A DNA stretch of 9,000 bases, taken from contig CALDZS010000156.1 of the NCBI GenBank assembly GCA_937944065.1, positions 1 through 9,000 of the forward strand, given 5' to 3'. The notes under the pieces are model-generated. The model was given only the letters and a program-made list of their open reading frames with translations. It was not told where the DNA came from and made no database searches. Shown here in pieces: positions 1 through 5,489 of the stretch. Source of the stretch: an uncultured Amylibacter sp. (GTDB lineage: Bacteria > Pseudomonadota > Alphaproteobacteria > Rhodobacterales > Rhodobacteraceae). The first letter of the stretch is position 1; each line of letters begins with the position of its first letter. The translations under genes and the position numbers were made by a program.

Positions 1-191
1 ATGGTGGACAAGTCACCCAAGGCGACACGCCGCCCTTTTTGCTCGCCCAAGGTTTTGCCCTTGGGACCCGCGGCCAAAGGCGCTTCTTCAGTGATGGAAT
101 TCCATTCGCCACAGGCATCGCAACGTCCTGCCCATTTTTTGTGGGATACGCCGCAGGATGAGCAAGAAAAGACAAGGGATGTTTTGGCCAT
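1..191 (-). CDS. radA: DNA repair protein RadA (Sms), N-terminal part; runs off the left edge
   Basis: RadA is a RecA-like ATPase that helps process recombination intermediates and branch migration in the cytoplasm. Only the first 63 codons lie in the window. They begin MAKTSLVFSC and carry the diagnostic N-terminal zinc finger: C10-x2-C13 and C24-x2-C27, the second pair inside the family motif KWAGRCDACGEWNS. The RecA ATPase core and Lon-like C-terminal domain lie beyond position 1. The ATG at 191-189 matches the usual family start, although the Shine-Dalgarno upstream is weak. The gene lies 43 nt downstream of the small secreted-protein gene on the same strand, so it is probably the last visible gene of the alr-to-radA run. 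Identity is secure despite truncation, because the zinc finger followed by the ITEEAPLA-type linker is characteristic. Confidence 0.93.
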   Translation of the reverse strand, partial: MAKTSLVFSCSSCGVSHKKWAGRCDACGEWNSITEEAPLAAGPKGKTLGEQKGRRVALGDLST

Positions 192-234
192 GGCGCAGGT
201 TTACCCAACAGTTACGGGTTTGGAAAGTGGATTT

Positions 235-624
235 CTAACGCGCTTTGGCGACAAAATAGACGCGGCGGCCCTTCTCGACTAAATAGTGATTGTTGCCTGC
301 TTTGGAAATCGTGAAACACCGTTTGCGGTGGCGATGTGCTTGGGTGCAAAACCCTGTGCCATTGGCCGTTAGCAGCAACTTATCCGCGCCCCACAAATTT
401 CCCGTGACGCGCGCTAGATTCTTACCGAAATCAAAATGCACAAAGAATGTGCGCGGTTTATGAAATCCGAAAAAATCATGATGCTCACGTCCTATTGTTA
501 CGACCCGGGTCTGGTCGACCAGTCGAAAACTTTTGCCGTCTAAGAACGATTTGGCATCTATGGCAGCACTCGGTGTGGCGATCAAAGTCAGCCCGATTAG
601 TATCCCAGCGAATAGAGTTTTCAT
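235..624 (-). CDS. Small secreted protein of unknown function
   Basis: I do not recognise the family of this 129-residue protein. It starts with a clear Sec signal peptide: Lys2, a hydrophobic core at about residues 4-16, and a probable signal peptidase I site after Ala21 (TPSAA followed by ID). The mature part is about 108 residues, rich in basic and aromatic residues. It has two cysteines, C93 and C103, flanking a His/Arg cluster (QAHRHRKR), which could form a periplasmic disulfide. It has no lipobox and no later membrane segment, so a soluble periplasmic protein is likely. The ATG at 624 has a good Shine-Dalgarno (AAAGGA, 6 nt spacing). It sits 50 nt after pqiA and 43 nt before radA. A role with the upstream envelope genes is plausible from context only. 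Confidence 0.72.
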   Translation of the reverse strand: MKTLFAGILIGLTLIATPSAAIDAKSFLDGKSFRLVDQTRVVTIGREHHDFFGFHKPRTFFVHFDFGKNLARVTGNLWGADKLLLTANGTGFCTQAHRHRKRCFTISKAGNNHYLVEKGRRVYFVAKAR

Positions 625-630
625 GATGTG

Positions 631-636
631 TCCTTT
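631..636 (-). promoter_or_regulatory. Ribosome binding site of the small secreted protein
   Basis: On the minus strand this reads AAAGGA, 6 nt before the ATG at 624-622. It fixes the start and places the signal peptide at the true N-terminus. It is stronger than the sites inside the overlapping part of the operon, which fits independent initiation after the 50-nt gap. Confidence 0.7.
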
Positions 637-674
637 ACGCCTATCCTTTACAAATAGGGGCTATCAGCGACAAA

Positions 675-1118
675 TCAAACGGGTGTATCCGTTTTTGGCG
701 CAAACACTGTGATGGCATAGGATAATAATACGCAGGCTGTGAACAGGTACAGACCCCATGCGGTTTCCAATCGCCCGACACCCACACCCTTGGCCACGAC
801 GATATAAATCGCGATCAAGAATATGTCGGCCATGGCGAGTTTGCCCAGTACTGCCAAAGTGGGTTTGATGGCTGGAGACATTAGATTGAATTGGATCAAC
901 GCCGTCCCGACCACTTTGGTCATAGGGGCAACCAAGGCCAAGAACGTGACCAACAAAGCAAGGATCACATCCTTTTGCCACAAAGCTTGCAAACCGGTGA
1001 TCACACTGATCTCGTCCAATTTGAAAAACGGTAACAGACCCGCGCGTAGCATGGGGGCGAACCAAGCGATTGGGAACAGGACCAAAAGAGATAGGTTGGC
1101 GAATTTAAGGATGTTCAT
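675..1118 (-). CDS. pqiA: Paraquat-inducible protein A (PqiA) family, single-domain membrane protein
   Basis: This 147-residue inner-membrane protein matches one PqiA domain. Family-like stretches are FFKLDEISVITGLQALW (about 31-47), the APMTKVVG segment (about 64-71) and LGKLAMADIFLIAIYIVVAK (91-110). Four hydrophobic segments are visible at about 5-22, 49-69, 97-113 and 118-139. E. coli PqiA has two such domains and is over 400 residues, so this is a half-size form. It also lacks the cysteine zinc ribbons of longer homologues. Known PqiA proteins work with MCE-domain PqiB and lipoprotein PqiC in lipid traffic between membranes; neither partner is in this window. The ATG overlaps the upstream gene's stop by 4 nt (ATGA), so translation is probably coupled. 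A 133-residue alternative frame over the same bases is not credible. Family is confident; function is by homology. Confidence 0.85.
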   Translation of the reverse strand: MNILKFANLSLLVLFPIAWFAPMLRAGLLPFFKLDEISVITGLQALWQKDVILALLVTFLALVAPMTKVVGTALIQFNLMSPAIKPTLAVLGKLAMADIFLIAIYIVVAKGVGVGRLETAWGLYLFTACVLLSYAITVFAPKTDTPV

Positions 1119-1705
1119 TCTGGGCAGTCCAATTTACGAGCTGAGTTCAATTTTTTAATCGCTGCATTCGCGATCTTGTCAGTCAATTTCCCACTCTCTT
1201 CGCGCGCAGCACTTTTCGCATTGATTTGTTCGCACTTCGCCTGTTGTTCGACGATGCGGCGTTGATCTGCGGCATAGTTGCTTTTGGCAATTGCAAAGGA
1301 AACTAAGCAGTACAACGTCAACAGGACAATGCCTAACTCTATGCAGAGAAAGAAGAAGGCGCGGATATCCATGTTGGCATCAGCCCAGCGGCTGCGCGGG
1401 AATATTCGGTTCAAAAGGCAGATAGAAAACAATGCGCACAGGATCATTGCGGGCACAAAAAACCATGGACCGTATAGGCTCGTCACTTTGCTGGATGACA
1501 GGCTACCGTAAGCCATCCCTAAATACCCAAAGCCAAGATATAGGATCGTCGCGATGAACAATAATCCGAAGATGCGCATAATACCCTTATCGGTAATTGG
1601 TACACCAAGGTTATTTAGGATCCAACGCAGGACACGCAGAGTCAATTCGGCGATGCCAGAAAATATAGCGAGCAGGAATTGAGCCAAGATAACAACGATT
1701 TCCAC
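1115..1705 (-). CDS. Four-helix membrane protein of unknown function
   Basis: I do not recognise this 196-residue protein. It has four hydrophobic segments at about residues 3-25, 44-66, 82-100 and 115-140. A charged, probably helical C-terminal tail of about 55 residues follows, rich in Lys, Glu, Gln and Ala, with cysteines at C158 and C194. The start is GTG at 1705-1703, with an AGGA-type site about 11 nt upstream inside the end of the glycosyltransferase gene. It follows that gene by 3 nt and overlaps pqiA by 4 nt, so the three are very probably co-translated. Its placement next to PqiA and MlaE/MlaF homologues suggests an envelope role, perhaps as a PqiA partner, but no sequence motif shows this. 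Its composition is more AT-rich than mlaEF by eye. Confidence 0.72.
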   Translation of the reverse strand: MEIVVILAQFLLAIFSGIAELTLRVLRWILNNLGVPITDKGIMRIFGLLFIATILYLGFGYLGMAYGSLSSSKVTSLYGPWFFVPAMILCALFSICLLNRIFPRSRWADANMDIRAFFFLCIELGIVLLTLYCLVSFAIAKSNYAADQRRIVEQQAKCEQINAKSAAREESGKLTDKIANAAIKKLNSARKLDCPE

Positions 1706-1708
1706 TAG

Positions 1709-2731
1709 CTATAAATTCCTATTCAGCTTGTTATAGATTTCTTGCTTAAAATACGGGCTAAGATCGCCCTCGAACCCAGCCAGTTTATGCAATATGGGCA
1801 ATTTATCCACCGCTTTTACGCATAGGTCCAAAAACTGAGTAAAACGGGCTATGCAATTTGCCTCGCAACTCGCAATGGCTGGGTTTGTCCGCATCTCGGT
1901 AGCGATGATTTTCGCTTCGTCCAGTGTGGGGGTAGAAAAATGCAAGTCAACATCGTTTGCATCCATCAGATCAAAAGCAGGCAGTCCGATTTGGGGTAAT
2001 GGCTTGCTGCCATGCGACGCATATCCACGCACCATTTTTACCATGAACTCTGCGCGTGACTTGCAATGGTAATGGCGCAGGTTGGCATGTGAGTAGTCGA
2101 AATTGGGCAAGGTCTTGGCGCTGTGGTTAACAGATTTTCCATCAGGGGTGACCCAACGCATATCGCTCGCGACATTTTGCGGGCGATGGACATTGTAATC
2201 CGTGATTAAGCGCGGCGAGAAAGTAGATTTCATTTGATGAAAGGCGCGTTTGGTGCCTACGTTGGTCGGGGTGGCAGCGCGGGTGAAACGATCCGTGACG
2301 GGGGCGGGATCAAACTGAATTGCACCACCTGATCCGATCATTCGCCACGCAAAGCTGATAATATCAGGGTGATCAAGACGATCTAACATCGTGGCGAAAC
2401 TAGCGTCGCCTGGCAGCTCTAGATATTCATCGATATCGCAAAGGAACATGTAGTCCGCCGTCTGGACATTGGGCAAAGTCTGCGCCCATCCATAGGCACG
2501 TCGTTGGGCGGCAAGGCCTCTTAAATCTGCTGGGGCATGGGCAGGATCAGTATTGTCGAGATAGGTGATATACCCTGCATCCGCCAACGCCAAACACAAC
2601 TGATCCGTGCCATCGACGCTATCGTTTTGTGCGATGATTATTTGGCCAAAGCCAAGGGCGCGGTAATAGGCAACCCAGTCGATAATATAAGGGGATTCGT
2701 CTTTGATGGATGTGATGACGGCCAGCGTCAC
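1709..2731 (-). CDS. Glycosyltransferase, family-2-like (Glyco_tranf_2_4 / GT92-type)
   Basis: This 340-residue predicted cytoplasmic sugar transferase has features of the group: an N-terminal ITSIKDESPYIIDWVAYYRA region (about 6-25), a Rossmann strand ending in AQNDSVDGT (34-42), the metal-binding D-x-D as DIDEYL (99-104), WRMIGSGG (129-136) and HYHCKSRAEF (220-229). Donor and acceptor cannot be read from the sequence. It has no membrane segment or signal peptide. The start is GTG at 2731-2729 and shares GTGA with the stop of the ATPase gene, so translation is coupled to mlaF; the next gene starts 3 nt after the stop. A glycosyltransferase in a lipid-transport operon suggests modification of a lipid, LPS or surface sugar, but this is inference. 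The family call is good and the specific function is open. Confidence 0.85.
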   Translation of the reverse strand: MTLAVITSIKDESPYIIDWVAYYRALGFGQIIIAQNDSVDGTDQLCLALADAGYITYLDNTDPAHAPADLRGLAAQRRAYGWAQTLPNVQTADYMFLCDIDEYLELPGDASFATMLDRLDHPDIISFAWRMIGSGGAIQFDPAPVTDRFTRAATPTNVGTKRAFHQMKSTFSPRLITDYNVHRPQNVASDMRWVTPDGKSVNHSAKTLPNFDYSHANLRHYHCKSRAEFMVKMVRGYASHGSKPLPQIGLPAFDLMDANDVDLHFSTPTLDEAKIIATEMRTNPAIASCEANCIARFTQFLDLCVKAVDKLPILHKLAGFEGDLSPYFKQEIYNKLNRNL

Positions 2732-3474
2732 CGCACTGCTTCGATCGGGCCCTCAGCGCGACCATTCAGGAATTGATCCAAGTACGGATTGCCAGAGGTT
2801 TCCAACTGATCAATCGGCCCTGTCCATTGCACGATACCGTCGTGGATCATCGCGACCTTGTCGGCAATCGCGCGCACCGATGACATGTCGTGCGTGATGG
2901 TCATGGCGGTGGCACCCATTTCGACCACAATCTCGCGGATCAGTTCGTTAATCACGCCAGACATAATCGGGTCGAGGCCGGTGGTAGGTTCGTCGAAAAA
3001 GATAATGTCAGGTTCTGCAGCAATGGCGCGGGCTAGGCCGACGCGCTTTTGCATACCGCCTGATAATTCGGCAGGAAACCTGTCGGCAACATTTGCCTTC
3101 AGGCCAACACGGCGCAGTTTTTCTATCGCGATTTCGCGGGCTTTATCCTTGTGCAGCTTCTGTTCCCCGCGCATCAAACGGAATGCAACATTCTGCCAGA
3201 CAGACAAACTGTCGAACAGGGCGCCGCCTTGGAACAACATGCCAAACTGCGCTAAAAACGCGTCGCGGTCACCCGCGGTTGCATCCTTGCCGTTCACCAA
3301 GATCGTGCCGCTGTCGGGGGTGATCAAGCCAAGAACAGATTTTAGCAACACGGATTTACCCGTACCTGATCCGCCAATGATCACCATGCTTTCGCCCTTG
3401 GCCATCGACAGATCTATGCCCGCCAACACATGGTTGTCGCCAAAGGATTTATGCAGGTTTGAAATCTCGATCAT
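2728..3474 (-). CDS. mlaF: MlaF-type ABC transporter ATP-binding protein
   Basis: This 248-residue protein is the ATPase of a phospholipid-transport ABC complex (Mla/Ttg2/TGD type), acting on the cytoplasmic face of the inner membrane with the permease encoded just upstream. All nucleotide-binding motifs are intact: Walker A GGSGTGKS (34-41), Q-loop Q82 in FQGGALFDSL (characteristic of the MlaF subgroup), signature LSGGM (137-141), Walker B IIFFDE (157-162), D-loop GLDP and switch histidine H195 in ITHDM. Length is normal for the family. The ATG at 3474 overlaps the permease stop by 4 nt, and the end overlaps the glycosyltransferase start by 4 nt. E. coli mla operons also encode MlaD, MlaC and MlaB; none is seen here. 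The subgroup call is strong; the transported lipid and direction are not determined. Confidence 0.93.
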   Translation of the reverse strand: MIEISNLHKSFGDNHVLAGIDLSMAKGESMVIIGGSGTGKSVLLKSVLGLITPDSGTILVNGKDATAGDRDAFLAQFGMLFQGGALFDSLSVWQNVAFRLMRGEQKLHKDKAREIAIEKLRRVGLKANVADRFPAELSGGMQKRVGLARAIAAEPDIIFFDEPTTGLDPIMSGVINELIREIVVEMGATAMTITHDMSSVRAIADKVAMIHDGIVQWTGPIDQLETSGNPYLDQFLNGRAEGPIEAVR

Positions 3475-4256
3475 GCGGAAAAGAACGCTTCTGTCAGGAT
3501 GTAATTTGCGGCCAATATCAACACGGATGCCGCCACAACGGAGGTTTTCGTTGCTTTACCAACGCCCTGCGCGCCACGTTCGGATTGCATGCCGTAATAG
3601 CATCCCATCATAGCGGCGATCACACCAAAGGCAGCGCCTTTGACCAGACTAGAGACCACGTCCATGATCTCTAAGAAGTTGTAGGTGTTTTGCAGATAAG
3701 CCGCCTCGTTAAAGCCCAAGCGACCTGTTGCAACCAAATAGCCGCCCATAATGCCGATTGTGTCGCCCACGGCCACCAGCATCGGCACCACGATCAAAGC
3801 GGCCAAAACACGTGGCACTGTCAGGTATTTCATCGGATGCGTGGATAGGGTGACCAATGCGTCCAACTGTTCCGTGACTTTCATCGTCGCGATTTCGGCG
3901 GCGATGGATGATGTTACACGCGCCGCGATCATCAGGCCGACCAATACGGGGCCAAGTTCGCGCACCATGCCGACGGCAACGATTTGCGGCACGACTGCCT
4001 CGGCGTTGAAGCGTGCGCCACCAGCATAGATTTGTAGGGCAAGTGCTGCGCCTGTGAAAATGGCGGTCAGGCCGACGACAGGTAGGCTGAAATACCCGAT
4101 ATGCAACAATTGTGCCGCCAACTCGCGCGGATAAAACGGGGGGCGGAAGATATGCATGAACGTCTGGGCTGCATACATTACGACACGACCGATAGAGGCA
4201 AGAATTGCTAGCGTGGCCGCACCGATGGCGGCAAATGGGGTCAAGAATATATCCAT
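3471..4256 (-). CDS. mlaE: MlaE-type ABC transporter permease
   Basis: This 261-residue inner-membrane permease belongs to the MlaE/TGD1 family and forms the membrane core of an MCE-linked lipid transporter with MlaF. The family block is clear at about 99-134, beginning RELGPVLVGLMIAARV and ending VTEQLDAL. Hydrophobic segments lie at about 8-30, 50-77, 87-115, 148-176, 203-222 and 236-256. I chose ATG 4256-4254 (MDIFLTPF) over an ATG 13 codons upstream at 4295. The chosen start lies 1 nt after the alr stop and has GGGGAA just before it, whereas the longer form would run into alr. It overlaps mlaF by 4 nt. The tight alr-mlaE-mlaF order argues for one transcript. Family assignment is confident; no substrate-binding MCE subunit is nearby. 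Confidence 0.92.
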   Translation of the reverse strand: MDIFLTPFAAIGAATLAILASIGRVVMYAAQTFMHIFRPPFYPRELAAQLLHIGYFSLPVVGLTAIFTGAALALQIYAGGARFNAEAVVPQIVAVGMVRELGPVLVGLMIAARVTSSIAAEIATMKVTEQLDALVTLSTHPMKYLTVPRVLAALIVVPMLVAVGDTIGIMGGYLVATGRLGFNEAAYLQNTYNFLEIMDVVSSLVKGAAFGVIAAMMGCYYGMQSERGAQGVGKATKTSVVAASVLILAANYILTEAFFSA

Positions 4257-4257
4257 A

Positions 4258-5298
4258 TTATTCCCCGATATAGCGACGCGCATAGCGATTGCCAAGCGAG
4301 GTTAGAATTTCATATCCAATGGTGCCAGCGGCATCCGCTAGCATGTCCACGGTTTGATGCGAATTCAGCAAAGACAGCGTGTCTGGTACATCATCCAACT
4401 GTGATACATCGACGGTTAGCAAATCCATGGAAACGCGGCCGATTAGGGGGCAAGCAACATCGCCTGCATATAGATGCACATCGTTGCCACCCATCGCGCG
4501 GATCAAACCATCGGCGTATCCCGCAGCGAGTGTTGCTACACGCGCGTCTTTCGTCGCCGTCCAACCTGCGCTGTAGCCGACAGTTTCACCTGCCCGAACC
4601 GTGCGCGATTGTATCACTGGAATATCCAAGTGCGCGACAGGGAATGCATTTTGAAACGGCGCACCGCCATACAGGCCAACACCTGGGCGACACATATCGA
4701 AATGATAGTCAGCACCCAGCAATGTACCCCCAGTCGCCGCCAGTGATTTGGGCGCGTTCAGCCCATCGGTCATGGCATGAAACTGTTCCAACTGTTGGGC
4801 GTTTTGCGGGTGGTCAGGATCGTCCGCACAAGCCAGATGACTGATGATCAGTTTTGCGTCTTGCGCTACTTCACGGTTTGGGATGAATTCTTCTGCCTCC
4901 ATTCCCAAACGGTTCATGCCAGTGTCCAATTGAATGCCAAACGGAGCGCCTGAACATTCAGACCTGAATTGGTACAATTGTTTGGGCGCGTTCAGCATCG
5001 GGATCAGGTTGTGCGATTTCAGATGGGCTGCGTCTGTCAACATCATGCCTGAAAACACATAGATGTCCGCATCATTGCCCACGGCTTCGCGAACTTTTGT
5101 ACCTTCTTCGGCGACGGCGACAAAGAAACTGCGCACGCCGTGTTTGTGCAGGGCGCGCGCGATCGGGGCGGCGTCCAGTCCGTACCCATCTGCCTTTACC
5201 ACAGCGGCTGTTTTCACGTCACCTGCCGATTTGGCATCCAACGTAGACCAGTTGGCGCAGAGAGCTTCGAGGTCGATGGTAAGGGTCGCGGCGGTCAT
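4258..5298 (-). CDS. alr: Alanine racemase, PLP-dependent
   Basis: Alr interconverts L- and D-alanine, supplying D-Ala for peptidoglycan. The 346-residue form has the PLP lysine K35 in VVKADGYG (33-40), DTGMNRLGM (125-133), HLACADDP (154-161), RPGVGLYGG (204-212), the catalytic tyrosine Y242 in VGYSAGW, GRVSMDL (287-293) and the C-terminal GYEILTSLGNRYARRY. I chose ATG 5298 (MTAATLTIDLEAL) because homologues start just before the IDL-x-AL motif and AAAGAAG lies 5 nt upstream; an upstream ATG at 5334 would add 12 unlikely residues. One oddity is that the PLP-phosphate loop, usually A-N-S-A-G, reads A-A-T-G-G (187-191). It is slightly shorter than the roughly 360 residues typical of bacterial Alr. 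It is the first gene of the minus-strand operon and is divergent from the aldehyde dehydrogenase. Confidence 0.94.
   Translation of the reverse strand: MTAATLTIDLEALCANWSTLDAKSAGDVKTAAVVKADGYGLDAAPIARALHKHGVRSFFVAVAEEGTKVREAVGNDADIYVFSGMMLTDAAHLKSHNLIPMLNAPKQLYQFRSECSGAPFGIQLDTGMNRLGMEAEEFIPNREVAQDAKLIISHLACADDPDHPQNAQQLEQFHAMTDGLNAPKSLAATGGTLLGADYHFDMCRPGVGLYGGAPFQNAFPVAHLDIPVIQSRTVRAGETVGYSAGWTATKDARVATLAAGYADGLIRAMGGNDVHLYAGDVACPLIGRVSMDLLTVDVSQLDDVPDTLSLLNSHQTVDMLADAAGTIGYEILTSLGNRYARRYIGE
4261..4266 (-). promoter_or_regulatory. Ribosome binding site of mlaE, inside the end of alr
   Basis: The minus strand reads GGGGAA, then TAAT, then the ATG at 4256. The site overlaps the last alr codons (GGG GAA TAA). 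It decides the mlaE start in favour of MDIFLTPF and suggests re-initiation by ribosomes finishing alr. Confidence 0.6.
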
Positions 5299-5380
5299 GG
5301 GAACTTCTTTGTTGTTTCCCCTATCGGTTATCATTTTGCGAGATCAAAGATCAACGACAATAACCGACGCGGTCAGAGAA

Positions 5381-5411
5381 GTAGGGTGGGCATGTGTCCA
5401 AGCTACCCAAC
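5381..5411. repeat. Imperfect inverted repeat (hairpin) between divergent genes
   Basis: GTAGGGTGG (5381-5389) faces CTACCCAAC (5403-5411). Pairing gives eight pairs over nine positions, with one A/A mismatch and one G-T wobble, around a 13-nt loop. It has no T-run on either side, so it is not a typical intrinsic terminator. Its GTAGGGTGGGC arm resembles short intergenic repeats I recall from proteobacterial genomes, which would need a genome-wide count to confirm. It could also be an operator for either divergent gene. Confidence 0.4.
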
Positions 5412-5478
5412 GTTTGTTTTGCATTTTTCGTCCAACTTGTGTTCAGTCCCTAAATCTTAACTATTAGCCGTTTCTAAA

Positions 5479-5483
5479 AAGGA
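5479..5483 (+). promoter_or_regulatory. Ribosome binding site of the aldehyde dehydrogenase
   Basis: AAGGA lies 6 nt before the GTG at 5490-5492. It supports GTG as the true start; the next in-frame ATG is at codon 20 (HRARF follows), too far from this site. Confidence 0.7.
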
Positions 5484-5489
5484 CTGCCT

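Larger units (their letters stand above)
5299..5489. promoter_or_regulatory. Divergent intergenic region between alr and the aldehyde dehydrogenase
   Basis: These 191 nt must hold the promoters of the leftward alr-to-radA operon and the rightward aldehyde dehydrogenase. A possible plus-strand promoter is TTGTGT (5437-5442) with CTATTA (5461-5466) at 18-nt spacing; it is weak by consensus and should be treated as a guess. I could not pick out a convincing alr promoter. An imperfect inverted repeat sits at 5381-5411. No open reading frame is supported here. Confidence 0.4.

Noticed and set aside
1..282. 93-residue plus-strand open frame at the left edge
   Set aside because: It covers the reverse complement of the radA zinc-finger region and has no protein-like features of its own.
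664..1065. 133-residue minus-strand frame overlapping pqiA
   Set aside because: It is the same strand in another frame, with composition unlike a membrane or soluble family, while the pqiA frame carries clear PqiA motifs and a coupled start.
2858..3613. 251-residue plus-strand open frame across mlaF and the end of mlaE
   Set aside because: It is antisense to two genes with intact family motifs, has no recognisable domain and no suitable ribosome binding site was seen. It is a shadow frame.
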